A DNA stretch of 64,000 nt from Lepidurus packardi (taxonomy: Eukaryota > Arthropoda > Branchiopoda > Notostraca > Triopsidae), in the NCBI GenBank assembly GCA_023053545.1, contig JAKZAN010000046.1:62001-126000 (forward strand), in the 5' to 3' direction. Each line of letters begins with the position of its first letter. Within the stretch, counting starts at the first letter, position 1. A model generated the notes under the pieces. The model was not told the origin of the DNA. It saw nothing but the letters and a program-made list of their open reading frames with translations, and searched no databases. Made by a program: the position numbers and the translations under genes. Shown here one piece after another: positions 36,706-51,600 of this stretch.

Positions 36706-39098
36706 AGGAATGAATTAATTAATTACGGACTGAAATAATTCCTTACGGGCTGAATTAATTCCTTACGGACTGAATTAATTCCTTACGGACTGAATTAATT
36801 TCATACGGACTGAATTAATTCATTACGGACTGAATTAATTCATTACGGACTTAATTAATCGATTACGGACTGAATTAATTCCTTACGTACTGAACTTATT
36901 CCTTACGGACTGAATTAATTCCTCACGGACTTAATTAAATCCTTACAGACTAAAATAATTCCTTATGGACTTAATTAATTCCGTAAGGAATGAATTAATT
37001 AACTACGGACTGAAATAATTCCTTACGGACTGAATTAATTCCTTACGTACTTAATTAATTCCTTACGGACTTAATTAATTCCTTACGGACTTAATTAATT
37101 CCTTACGGACTTAATTAATTCCTTACGGACTGAATTAGTTCCTTACGGACTGAATTAATTCTTTAGGATTGATTGAATTCCTTTCTTACTGAATTAATTC
37201 CTTACGGACTGAAATAATTCCTTACGGACTGAATTAATTCCTTACGGACTGAATTAATTTCTTACGGACTGAATTAATTCCTTACGGACTGAATTAATTC
37301 CTTACGGACTGAATTAATTCATTACGGACTTAATTAAATCCTTACAGACTGAATTAATTCCTTACGGACTGAATTAATACCTTACTGACTGAATTAATAC
37401 CTTTTGGACTGAATTAATTCCTTACGGACTGACTTAATTCCTTACGGACTGAATTAATTCCTTACGGACTGAATTAATTCCTTACGGTCTGAATTAATTC
37501 CGTACAGATTTTATTAATTCTTTACGGACTGAATTAATTCATTACGGAATTAATTAATCCATTACGGACTGAATTATTTCCATACGTACAGAAGTTATTC
37601 CTTAAGGACTGAATTAATTCATTACGGACTTAATTAAATCCTTACAGACTAAATTAATTCCTTATGGACTTAATTAATTCCGTAAGGAATGAATTAATTA
37701 ATTACGGACTGAAATAATTCCTTACGGACTGAATTAATTCCGTACGATCTTAATTAATTCCTTACGGACTTCATTAATTCCTTACACACTGAATTAATTC
37801 CTTACGGACAGAATTAATTCCTTACGGACTGAATTAGTTCCTTACGGACTGAATTAATTCTTTAGGATTGATTGAATTCCTTTCTTACTGAATTAATTAC
37901 TTAAGGACTGAATGAATTCCTTACGGACTGAATTAATTTCATACGGACTGAATTAATTCATTACGGACTTAATTAATCCATTACGGACTGAATTAATTCC
38001 TTACGGACTGAATTAATTCATTACGGACTTAATTAAATCCTTACAGACTGAATTAATTCCTTATGGACTTAATTAATTCCGTAAGGAATGAATGAATTAA
38101 TTACGGACTGAAATAATTCCTTACGCACTTAATTAATTCCTTACGGACTTAATTAATTCCTTACGGACTTAATTAATTCCTTACGAACTGAATTAATTCC
38201 TTACGGACTGAATTAGTTCCTTACGGACTGAATTAATTCTTTAAGATTGATTGAATTCCTTTCTCACTGAATTAATTCCTTACGGACTGAATGAATTCCT
38301 TACGGACTGAATGAATTCCTTACGGACTGAATGAATTCCTTACGGACTGAATTAATTCCTTACGGACTGAATTTATTTCATACGGACTGAATTAATTCAT
38401 TACGGACTTAATTAATCGATTACGGACTGAATTAATTCCTTACGGACTGAATTAATTATTTACGGACTGAATTAATTCCTTACGGACTGAATTAATACCT
38501 GACGGACTGAACTAAATCCTTACGGACTGAATTAATTCCTTACGGACTGAATTAATTCCTTACAAACTGAATTAATTCCTTACGGTCAGAATTAATTCCT
38601 TACGGACTGAATTAGTTCCTTACGGACTGAATTAATTCTTTAGTATTGATTGAATTCCTTTCTTACTGAATTAATTCCTTAAGGACTGAATGAATTCCTT
38701 ACGGACTGAATTAATTTCATACGGACTGAATTAATTCATTACGGACTTAATTAATCCATTACGGACTGAATTAATTCCTTACGGACTGAATTAATTCATT
38801 ACGGACTTAATTAAATCCTTACAGACTGAATTAATTCCTTATGGACTTAATTAATTCCGTAAGGAATGAATTAATTAATTACGGACTGAAATAATTCCTT
38901 ACGCACTTAATTAATTCCTTACGGACTTAATTAATTCCTTACGAACTGAATTAATTCCTTACGGACTGAATTAGTTCCTTACGGACTGAATTAATTCTTT
39001 AAGATTGATTGAATTCCTTTCTCACTGAATTAATTCCTTACGGACTGAATGAATTCCTTAAGGACTGAATGAATTCCTTACGGACTGAATGAATTCCT

Positions 39099-41165
39099 TA
39101 CGGACTGAATTAATTCCTTACGGACTGAATTTATTTCATACGGACTGAATTAATTCATTACGGACTTAATTAATCGATTACGGACTGAATTAATTCCTTA
39201 CGGACTGAATTAATTATTTACGGACTGAATTAATTCCTTACGGACTGAATTAATACCTGACGGACTGAATTAAATCCTTACGGACTGAATTAATTCCTTA
39301 CGGACTGAATTAATTCCTTACGGACTGAATTAATACCTTACGGACTAAATTAAATCCTTACGGACTGAATTAATTCCTGACGGACTGAATTAATTCCTTA
39401 CGGACTGAATTATTTCCTTACTGACTGAATTAATTCCTTACGGACTGAATTAATTCCTTACGGACTGAATTAATTCCTTACGGACTGAATTAATTCCTTA
39501 CGGCCTGAATTAATTCCGTACGGATTTTATTAATTCCTTACGGACTGAATTAATTCATTACGGACTTAATTAATCCATTACGGACTGAATTATTTCCTTA
39601 CGTACTGAAGTTATTCCTTACGGACTGAATTAATTCATTACGGACTTAATTAAATCCTTACAGACTAAATTAATTCCTTATGGACTTAATTAATTCCGTA
39701 AGGAATGAATGAATTAATTACGGACTGAAATAATTCCTTACGGACTGAATTAATTCCTTACGGACTGAATTAATTCCTTACGGACTGAACTTATTCATTA
39801 CGGACTGAAGTAATTCCTTACGGACTGAATTAATTCCTTACGGACTGAATTAATTCCTTACGGACTGAATTAATACCTTACGGACTGAATTAAATCCTTA
39901 CGGACTGAATTAATTCCTTACGGACTGAATTAATTCCTTACGGACTGAATTAATTCCTTACTGACTGAATTAATTCCTTACGGACTGAATTAATTCCTTA
40001 CGGACTGAATTAATTCCTTACGGACTGAATTAATTTCATACGGACTGAATTAATTCATTACGGACTGAATTAATTCATTACGGACTTAATTAATCGATTA
40101 CGGACTGAATTAATTCCTTACGTACTGAACTTATTCCTTACGGACTGAATTAATTCCTCACGGACTTAATTAAATCCTTACAGACTAAAATAATTCCTTA
40201 TGGACTTAATTAATTCCGTAAGGAATGAATTAATTAACTACGGACTGAATTAATTCCTTACGGACTGAATTTATTTCATACGGACTGAATTAATTCATTA
40301 CGGACTTAATTAATCGATTACGGACTGAATTAATTCCTTACGGACTGAATTAATTATTTACGGACTGAATTAATTCCTTACGGACTGAATTAATACCTGA
40401 CGGACTGAATTAAATCCTTACGGACTGAATTAATTCCTTACGGACTGAATTAATTCCTTACGGACTGAATTAATACCTTACGGACTAAATTAAATCCTTA
40501 CGGACTGAATTAATTCCTGACGGACTGAATTAATTCCTTACGGACTGAATTATTTCCTTACTGACTGAATTAATTCCTTACGGACTGAATTAATTCCTTA
40601 CGGACTGAATTAATTCCTTACGGACTGAATTAATTCCTTACGGCCTGAATTAATTCCGTACGGATTTTATTAATTCCTTACGGACTGAATTAATTCATTA
40701 CGGACTTAATTAATCCATTACGGACTGAATTATTTCCTTACGTACTGAAGTTATTCCTTACGGACTGAATTAATTCATTACGGACTTAATTAAATCCTTA
40801 CAGACTAAATTAATTCCTTATGGACTTAATTAATTCCGTAAGGAATGAATGAATTAATTACGGACTGAAATAATTCCTTACGGACTGAATTAATTCCTTA
40901 CGGACTGAATTAATTCCTTACGGACTGAACTTATTCATTACGGACTGAAGTAATTCCTTACGGACTGAATTAATTCCTTACGGACTGAATTAATTCCTTA
41001 CGGACTGAATTAATACCTTACGGACTGAATTAAATCCTTACGGACTGAATTAATTCCTTACGGACTGAATTAATTCCTTACGGACTGAATTAATTCCTTA
41101 CTGACTGAATTAATTCCTTACGGACTGAATTAATTCCTTACGGACTGAATTAATTCCTTACGGAC
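39099..41165 (-). repeat. 1,140-bp-offset duplication, about 927 bp identical
   Basis: 39,099-40,025 and 40,239-41,165 are identical line by line at an offset of exactly 1,140 bp (57 monomers), including rare TAATACCTGACGG, TTACGGCCTG, CCGTACGGATTTTATT and CTGAAGTAATTCC. The copies diverge at 40,026/41,166 (CTGAATTAATTTCATACGG against CTTAATTAATTCCTTACGG). The segment after the first copy (40,041-40,240) reappears after the second (41,361-41,560), so the full rearrangement is larger than the identical core. Confidence 0.88.
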
Positions 41166-42780
41166 TTAATTAATTCCTTACGGACTGAATTAATTCATTA
41201 CGGACTTAATTAAATCCTTACAGACTGAATTAATTCCTTATGGACTTAATTATTTCCGTAAGGAATGAATTAATTAATTACGGACTGAAATAATTCCTTA
41301 CGGGCTGAATTAATTCCTTACGGACTGAATTAATTCCTTACGGACTGAATTAATTTCATACGGACTGAATTAATTCATTACGGACTGAATTAATTCATTA
41401 CGGACTTAATTAATCGATTACGGACTGAATTAATTCCTTACGTACTGAACTTATTCCTTACGGACTGAATTAATTCCTCACGGACTTAATTAAATCCTTA
41501 CAGACTAAAATAATTCCTTATGGACTTAATTAATTCCGTAAGGAATGAATTAATTAACTACGGACTGAAATAATTCCTTACGGACTGAATTAATTCCTTA
41601 CGTACTTAATTAATTCCTTACGGACTTAATTAATTCCTTACGGACTTAATTAATTCCTTACGGACTTAATTAATTCCTTACGGACTGAATTAATTCCTTA
41701 CGGACTGAATTAGTTCCTTACGGACTGAATTAATTCTTTAAGATTGATTGAATTCCTTACGGAGTGAATGAATTCCTTACGGACTGAAATATTTCCTTAC
41801 GGACTGAATTAATTCTTTAGGATTGATTGAATTCCTTTCTTACTGAATTAATTCCTTACGGACTGAATTAATTTCATACGGACTGAATTAATTCATTACG
41901 GACTTAATTAATCCATTACGGACTGAATTAATTCCTTACGGACTGAATTAATTCATTACGGACTTAATTAAATCCTTACAGACTGAATTAATTCCTTATG
42001 GACTTAATTAATTCCGTAAGGAATGAATTAATTAATTACGGACTGAAATAATTCCTTACGCACTTAATTAATTCCTTACGGACTTAATTAATTCCTTACG
42101 GACTTAATTAATTCCTTACGAACTGAATTAATTCCTTACGGACTGAATTAGTTCCTTACGGACTGAATTAATTCTTTAAGATTGATTGAATTCCTTTCTC
42201 ACTGAATTAATTCCTTACGGACTGAATGAATTCCTTACGGACTGAATGAATTCCTTACGGACTGAATGAATTCCTTACGGACTGAATTAATTCCTTACGT
42301 ACTGAATTTATTTCATACGGACTGAATTAATTCATTACGGACTTAATTAAATCCTTACAGACTGAATTAATTCCTTATGGACTTAATTAATTCCGTAAGG
42401 AATTAATTAATTAATTAGGGACTGAAATAATTCCTTACGGACTGAATTAATTCCTTACGGACTGAATTAATTCCTTACGGACTGAATTAATTTCATACGT
42501 ACTGAATTAATCCATTACGGACTGAATTATTTCCTTACGTACTGAAGTTATTCCTTACGGACTGAATTAATTCATTACGGACTGAATTAAATCCTTACAG
42601 ACTAAATTAATTCCTTATGGACTTAATTAATTCCGTAAGGAATGAATTAATTAATTACGGACTGAAATAATTCCTTACGGACTTAATTAATTCCTTACGG
42701 ACTTAATTAATTCCTTACGGACTGAATTAATTCCTTACGGACTGAATTAGTTCCTTACGGACTGAATTAATTCTTTAAGA

Positions 42781-44700
42781 TTGATTGAATTCCTTTCTCA
42801 CTGAATGAATTCCTTACGGACTGAATGAATTCCTTACGGACTGAATTAATTCCTTACGGACTGAATTAATTCCTTACGTACTGAATTAATCCATTACGGA
42901 CTGAATTATTTCCTTACGTACTGAAGTTTTTCCTTACGGACTGAATTAATTCATTACGGACTTAATTAAATCCTTACAGACTGAATTAATTCCTTATGGA
43001 CTTAATTAAAATAATTCCTTACGGACTGAATTAATTCCTTACGGACTGAATTAATTACTTACGTACTGAATTAATTCCTTACGGACGGAATTAATTCCTT
43101 ACGGACTGAATTAATACCTTACGGACTGAATTACATCCTCACGGACAGAATTAATTCCTTACGGACTGAATTAACTCCTTACGGACTGAATTAATTCCTT
43201 ACGGACTGAATTAATTCCTTACGGACTGAATTAATACCTTACGGACTGAATTAAATCCTTACGGACTGAATTAATTCCTTACGGACTGAATTAATTCCTT
43301 ACGGACTGAATTAATTCCTTACGGACTGAATTAATTCCTTACGGACTGAATTAATTCCTTACGGACTGAATTAATTCCTTACGGACTGAATTAATACCTT
43401 ACGGACTGAATTAAATCCTTACGGACTGAATTAATTCCTTACGGACTGAATTAATTCCTTACGGACTGAATTAAATCCTTACGGGCTTAATTAATTCCTT
43501 ACGGACTTAACTAATTCCTTACGGACTGAATTAATTCCTTACGGACTGAATTAGTTCCTTACGGACTGAATTAATTCTTTAAGATTGATTGAATTCCTTA
43601 CGGAGTGAATGAATTCCTTACGGACTGAAATATTTCCTTACGGACTGAATTAATTCTTTAGGATTGATTGAATTCCTTTCTTACTGAATTAATTCCTTAC
43701 GGACTGAAATAATTCCTTACGGACTGAATTAATTCCTTACGGACTGAATTAATTTCTTACGGACTGAATTAATTCCTTACGGACTGAATTAATTCCTTAC
43801 GGACTGAATTAATTCATTACGGACTTAATTAAATCCTTACAGACTAAATTATTTCTTTATGGACTTAATTAATTCCGTAAGGAATGAATTAATTAATTAC
43901 GGACTGAAATAATTCCTTACGGACTGAATTAATTCCTTACGGACTGAATTAATTCCTTACGGACTGAATTAATTCCTTACGGACTGAATTAGTTCCTTAC
44001 GGACTGAATTAATTCTTTAAGATTGATTGAATTCCTTTCTCACTGAATGAATTCCTTACGGACTGAATGAATTCCTTACGGACTGAATTAATTCCTTACG
44101 GACTGAATTAATTCCTTACGTACTGAATTAATCCATTACGGACTGAATTATTTCCTTACGTACTGAAGTTTTTCCTTACGGACTGAATTAATTCATTACG
44201 GACTTAATTAAATCCTTACAGACTGAATTAATTCCTTATGGACTTAATTAAAATAATTCCTTACGGACTGAATTAATTCCTTACGGACTGAATTAATTAC
44301 TTACGTACTGAATTAATTCCTTACGGACGGAATTAATTCCTTACGGACTGAATTAATACCTTACGGACTGAATTACATCCTCACGGACAGAATTAATTCC
44401 TTACGGACTGAATTAACTCCTTACGGACTGAATTAATTCCTTACGGACTGAATTAATTCCTTACGGACTGAATTAATACCTTACGGACTGAATTAAATCC
44501 TTACGGACTGAATTAATTCCTTACGGACTGAATTAATTCCTTACGGACTGAATTAATTCCTTACGGACTGAATTAATTCCTTACGGACTGAATTAATTCC
44601 TTACGGACTGAATTAATACCTTACGGACTGAATTAAATCCTTACGGACTGAATTAATTCCTTACGGACTGAATTAATTCCTTACGGACTGAATTAAATCC
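42781..44700 (-). repeat. 1,242-bp-offset duplication with monomer gain/loss
   Basis: From about 42,781 and 44,023 the same series runs: TTGATTGAATTCCTTTCTCAC, GTACTGAAGTTTTTCC, CTTAATTAAAATAATTCC, TTACTTACGTACTG, GGACGGAATT, ATTACATCCTCACGG, TTAACTCC. The offset drops from 1,242 to 1,222 bp near 43,390/44,613 because one canonical monomer is missing in the second copy. The odd junction TTAATTAAAATAATTCC, a deletion fusing two monomers, is shared and recurs near 44,771, 54,305, 55,392 and 57,678, marking a common ancestor. Confidence 0.82.
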
Positions 44701-45379
44701 TTACGGACTGAATTAATTCATTACGGACTTAATTAAATCCTTACAGACTGAATTAATTCCTTATGGACTTAATTAAAATAATTCCTTACGGACTGAATTA
44801 ATTCCTTACGGACTGAATTAATTCCTTACGGACTGAATTAATTTCATACGGACTGAATTAATTCATTACGGACTTAATTAATTCCTTACGGACTTAATTA
44901 ATTCCTTACGGACTGAATTAATTCCTTACGGACTGAATTAGTTCCTTACGGACTGAATTAATTCTTTAAGATTGATTGAATTCTTTTCACACTGAATGAA
45001 TTCCTTACGGACTGAATGAATTCCTTACGGACTGAATTAATTTCATACGGACTGAATTAATTCCTTACGGACTGAATGAATTCCTTACGGACTGAATGAA
45101 TTAATTACGGACTGAATTAATTTCATACGGACTGAATTAATTCATTACGGACTTAATTAATCCATTACGGACTGAATTAATTCCTTACGTACTGAACTTA
45201 TTCCTTACGGACTGAATGAATTCCTTACGGACTGAATGAATTCCTTACGGACTGAACTAATTTCATACGGACTGAATTAATTCATTACGGACTTAATTAA
45301 TTCCTTACGGACTGAATTAATTCTATACGGACTGAATTAATACCTTACGGACTGAATTAAACCCTTACGGACTTAATTA

Positions 45380-47060
45380 ATTCCTTACGGACTGAATTAA
45401 TTCCTTACGGACTGAATTAATCCCTTACGGATTGAATTAAATCCTTACGGACTGAATTAATTCCTTACGGACTGAATTAATTCCTTACGGACTGAATTAA
45501 TTCCTTACGGACTGAATTAATTCATTACGGACTTAATTAAATCCTTACAGACTGAATTAATTCCTTATTCACTTAATTAATTCCGTAAGGAATGAATTAA
45601 TTAATTACGGACTGAATTAATTCCTTACGGACTGAGTTAATTTCATACGGACTGAATTAATTCATTACGGACTTAATTAATCGATTACGGACTGAATTAA
45701 TTCATTACGGACTTAATTAATCGATTACGGACTGAATTAATTCCTTACGTACTGAACTTATTGATTACGGACTGAATTAATTCCTTACGGACTGAATTAA
45801 TTCCTTACGTACTGAATTAATCCATTACGGACTGAATTATTTCCTTACGTACTGAAGTTATTCCTTACGGACTGAATTAATTCATTACGGACTTAATTAA
45901 ATCCTTACGGACTAAATTAATTCCTTATGGACTTAATTAATTCCGTAAGGAATGAATTAATTAATTACGGACTGAAATAATTCCTTACGGACTGAATTAA
46001 TTCCTTACGGACTTAATTAATTCCTTACGGACTTAATTAATTCCTTACGGACTGAATTAATTCCTTACGGACTGAATTAGTTCCTTACGGACTGAATTAA
46101 TTCTTTAAGATTGATTGAATTCTTTTCTCACTGAATGAATTAATTACGGACTGAATGAATTCCTTACGGACTGAATGAATTACTTACGGACTGAATGAAT
46201 TCCTTACGGATTGAATTAATTTCATACGGACTGAATTAATTCATTACGGACTTAATTAATCCATTACGGACTGAATTAATTCCTTACGTACTGAACTTAT
46301 TCCTTACGGACTGAATTAATTCCTTACGGACTGAATGAATTCCTTACGGACTGAATTAATTTCATACGGACTGAATTAATTCATTACGGACTTAATTAAT
46401 TCCTTACGGACTGAATTAATTCCTTACGGACTGAATTAATACCTTACGGACTGAATTAAACCCTTACGGACTTAATTAATTCCTTACGGACTGAATTAAT
46501 TCCTTACGGACTGAATTAATCCCTTACGGATTGAATTAAATCCTTACGGACTGAATTAATTCCTTACGGACTGAATTAATTCCTTACGGACTGAATTAAT
46601 TCCTTACGGACTGAATTAATTCATTACGGACTTAATTAAATCCTTACAGACTGAATTAATTCCTTATTCACTTAATTTATTCCGTAAGGAATGAATTAAT
46701 TAATTACGGACTGAATTAATTCCTTACGGACTGAATTAATTCCTTAATTAATTCCTTACGGACTGAGTTAATTTCATACGGACTGAATTAATTCATTACG
46801 GACTTGATTAATCGGTTACGGACTGAATTAATTCCTTACGTACTGAACTTATTGATTACGGACTGAATTAATTCCTTACGTACTGAATTAATCCATTACG
46901 GACTGAATTATTTCCTTACGTACTGAAGTTATTCCTTACGGACTGAATTAATTCATTACGGACTTAATTAAATCCTTACGGACTAAATTAATTCCTTATG
47001 GACTTAATTAATTCCGTAAGGAATGAATTAATTAATTACGCACTGAATTAATTCCTTACG
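45380..47060 (-). repeat. higher-order unit of about 1.1 kb, two copies with CTTATTCACTTAAT marker
   Basis: The series AAACCCTTACGG, TAATCCCTTACGGATTG, CTTATTCACTTAAT, CTTATTGATTACGG occurs around 45,360-45,770 and again around 46,450-46,860. The copies differ by an extra ATCGAT monomer pair in the first and by ATCGGTTACGG, CTTGATT and TTTATTCCGTAAGG in the second. The same series returns at 59.2-60.7 kb and 62.8-63.1 kb, so the family is dispersed over about 18 kb. Confidence 0.75.
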
Positions 47061-48691
47061 GACTTAATTAATTCCTTACGGACTTAATTAATTCCTTACG
47101 GACTTAATTAATTCCTTACGGACTGAATTAATTCCTTACGGACTGAATTAGTTCCTTACGGACTGAATTAATTCTTTAAGATTGATTGAATTCTTTTCTC
47201 ACTGAATGAATTAATTACGGACTGAATGAATTCCTTACGGACTGAATTAATTTCATACGGACTGAATTAATTCCTTGCGGACTGAATGAATTATTTACGG
47301 ACTGAATGAATTCCTTACGGACTGAATTAATTTCATACGGACTGAATTAATTCATTACGGACTTAATTAATCCATTACGGACTGAATTAATTCCTTACGT
47401 ACTGAACTTATTCCTTACGGACTGAATTAATTCCTTACGGACTGAATGAATTCCTTACGGACTGAATTAATTTCATACGGATTGAATTAATTCATTACGG
47501 ACTTAATTAATCCATTACGGACTGAATTAATTCCTTACGTACTGAACTTATTCCTTACGGAGTGAATTAATTCCTTACGGACTGAATTAATTCATTACGG
47601 ACTTAATTAAATCCTTACAGACTGAATTAATTCCTTATGGACTTAATTAATTCCGTAAGGAATGAATTAATTAATTACGGAGTGAAATAATTCCTTACGG
47701 ACTGAATTAATTCCTTACGGACTGAATTAATTCTTTACGGACTGAATTAATTCCTTACGGACTTAATTAATTCCTTACGGACTTAATTAATTCCTTACGG
47801 ACTTAATTAATTCCTTACGGACTTAATTAATTCCTTACGGACTTAATTAATTCCTTACGGACTGAATTAATTCCTTACGGACTGAATTAGTTCCTTACGG
47901 ACTGAATTAATTCTTTAAGATTGATTGAATTCCTTACGGACTGAATGAATTCCTTACGGACTGAAATATTTCCTTACGGACTGAATTAATTCTTTAGGAT
48001 TGATTGAATTCCTTTCTTACTGAATTAATTCCTTACGGACTGAAATAATTCCTTACGGACTGAATTAATTCCTTACGGACTGAATTAATTTCTTACGGAC
48101 TGAAGTAATTCCTTACGGACTGAATTAATTCCTTACGGACTGAATTAATTCATTACGGACTTAATTAATTCCTTACGGTCTGAATTAATTCCGTACGGAT
48201 TTTATTAATTCTTTACGGACTGAATTAATTCATTACGGAATTAATTAATCCATTACGGACTGAATTATTTCCATACGTACAGAAGTTATTCCTTAAGGAC
48301 TGAATTAATTCATTACGGACTTAATTAAATCCTTACAGACTAAATTAATTCCTTATGGACTTAATTAATTCCGTAAGGAATGAATTAATTAATTACGGAC
48401 TGAAATAATTCCTTACGGACTGAATTAATTCCTTACGGACTGAATTAATTCCTTACGGACTGAATTAATTCCTTACGGACTGAATTAATTCCTTACGATC
48501 TTAATTAATTCCTTACGGACTTCATTAATTCATTACACACTGAATTAATTCCTTACTGACAGAATTAATTCCTTACGGACTGAATTAGTTCCTTACGGAC
48601 TGAATTAATTCTTTAGGATTGATTGAATTCCTTTCTTACTGAATTAATTCCTTAAGGACTGAATGAATTCCTTACGGACTGAATTAATTTC

Positions 48692-51600
48692 ATACGGACT
48701 GAATTAATTCATTACGGACTTAATTAATCCATTACGGACTGAATTAATTCCTTACGGTCTGAATTAATTCATTACGGACTTAATTAAATCCTTACAGACT
48801 GAATTAATTCCTTATGGACTTAATTAATTCCGTAAGGAATGAATTAATTAATTACGGACTGAAATAATTCCTTACGCACTTAATTAATTCCTTACGGACT
48901 GAATTAATTCATTACGGACTTAATTAAATCCTTACAGACTGAATTAATTCCTTATGGATTGATTGAATTCCTTTCTTACTGAATTAATTCCTTACGGACT
49001 CAAATAATTCCTTACGGACTGAATTAATTCCTTACGGACTGAATTAATTCCTTACGGACTGAATTAATTGCTTACGGTCTAAATTAATTATGTACGGATT
49101 TTAATAATTCTTTACGGACTGAATTAATTCATTACGGAATTAATTAATCCATTACGGACTGAATTATTTCCTTACGTACAGAAGTTATTCCTTAAGGACT
49201 GAATTAATTCATTACGGACTTAATTAAATCCTTACAGACTAAATTATATCCTTATGGACTTAATTAATTCCGTAAGGAATTAATTAATTAATTACGGACT
49301 GAAATAATTCCTTACGGACTGAATTAATTCCTTACGGACTGAATTAATTCCTTACACACTGAATTAATTCCTTACGGACGGAATTAATTCCTTACGGACT
49401 GAATTAGTTCCTTACGGACTGAATTAATTCTTTAGGATTGATTGAATTCTTTTCTTACTGAATTAATTCCTTAAGGACTGAATGAATTCCTTACGGACTG
49501 AATTAATTTCATACGGACTGAATTAATTCATTACGGACTTAATTAATCCATTACGATCTTAATAAATTCCTTACGGACTTCATTAATTCCTTACACACTG
49601 AATTAATTCCTTACGGACAGAATTAATTCCTTACGGACTGAATTAGTTCCTTACGGACTGAATTAATTCTTTAGGATTGATTGAATTCCTTTCTTACTGA
49701 ATTAATTCCTTAAGGACTGAATGAATTCCTTACGGACTGAATTAATTTCATACGGACTGAATTAATTCATTACGGACTTAATTAATCCATTACGGACTGA
49801 ATTAATTCCTTACGGACTGAATTAATTCATTACGGACTTAATTAAATCCTTACAGACTGAATTAATTCCTTATGGACTTAATTAATTCCGTAAGGAATGA
49901 ATTAATTAATTACGGACTGAAATAATTCCTTACGCACTTAATTAATTCCTTACGGACTGAATTAATTCATTACGGACTTAATTAATCCATTACGGACTGA
50001 ATTAATTCCTTACGGTCTGAATTAATTCATTACGGACTTAATTAAATCCTTACAGACTGAATTAATTCCTTATGGACTTAATTAATTCCGTAAGGAATGA
50101 ATTAATTAATTACGGACTGAAATAATTCCTTACGCACTTAATTAATTCCTTACGGACTGAATTAATTCATTACGGACTTAATTAAATCCTTACAGACTGA
50201 ATTAATTCCTTATGGATTGATTGAATTCCTTTCTTACTGAATTAATTCCTTACGGACTCAAATAATTCCTTACGGACTGAATTAATTCCTTACGGACTGA
50301 ATTAATTCCTTACGGACTGAATTAATTGCTTACGGTCTAAATTAATTATGTACGGATTTTAATAATTCTTTACGGACTGAATTAATTCATTACGGAATTA
50401 ATTAATCCATTACGGACTGAATTATTTCCTTACGTACAGAAGTTATTCCTTAAGGACTGAATTAATTCATTACGGACTTAATTAAATCCTTACAGACTAA
50501 ATTATATCCTTATGGACTTAATTAATTCCGTAAGGAATTAATTAATTAATTACGGACTGAAATAATTCCTTACGGACTGAATTAATTCCTTACGGACTGA
50601 ATTAATTCCTTACACACTGAATTAATTCCTTACGGACGGAATTAATTCCTTACGGACTGAATTAGTTCCTTACGGACTGAATTAATTCTTTAGGATTGAT
50701 TGAATTCTTTTCTTACTGAATTAATTCCTTAAGGACTGAATGAATTCCTTACGGACTGAATTAATTTCATACGGACTGAATTAATTCATTACGGACTTAA
50801 TTAATCCATTACGATCTTAATAAATTCCTTACGGACTTCATTAATTCCTTACACACTGAATTAATTCCTTACGGACAGAATTAATTCCTTACGGACTGAA
50901 TTAGTTCCTTACGGACTGAATTAATTCTTTAGGATTGATTGAATTCCTTTCTTACTGAATTAATTCCTTAAGGACTGAATGAATTCCTTACGGACTGAAT
51001 TAATTTCATACGGACTGAATTAATTCATTACGGACTTAATTAATCCATTACGGACTGAATTAATTCCTTACGGACTGAATTAATTCATTACGGACTTAAT
51101 TAAATCCTTACAGACTGAATTAATTCCTTATGGACTTAATTAATTCCGTAAGGAATGAATTAATTAATTACGGACTGAAATAATTCCTTACGCACTTAAT
51201 TAATTCCTTACGGACTGAATTAATTCATTACGGACTTAATTAAATCCTTACAGACTGAATTAATTCCTTATGGATTGATTGAATTCCTTTCTTACTGAAT
51301 TAATTCCTTACGGACTCAAATAATTCCTTACGGACTGAATTAATTCCTTACGGACTGAATTAATTCCTTACGGACTGAATTAATTGCTTACGGTCTAAAT
51401 TAATTATGTACGGATTTTAATAATTCTTTACGGACTGAATTAATTCATTACGGAATTAATTAATCCATTACGGACTGAATTATTTCCTTACGTACAGAAG
51501 TTATTCCTTAAGGACTGAATTAATTCATTACGGACTTAATTAAATCCTTACAGACTAAATTATATCCTTATGAACTTAATTAATTCCGTAAGGAATTAAT

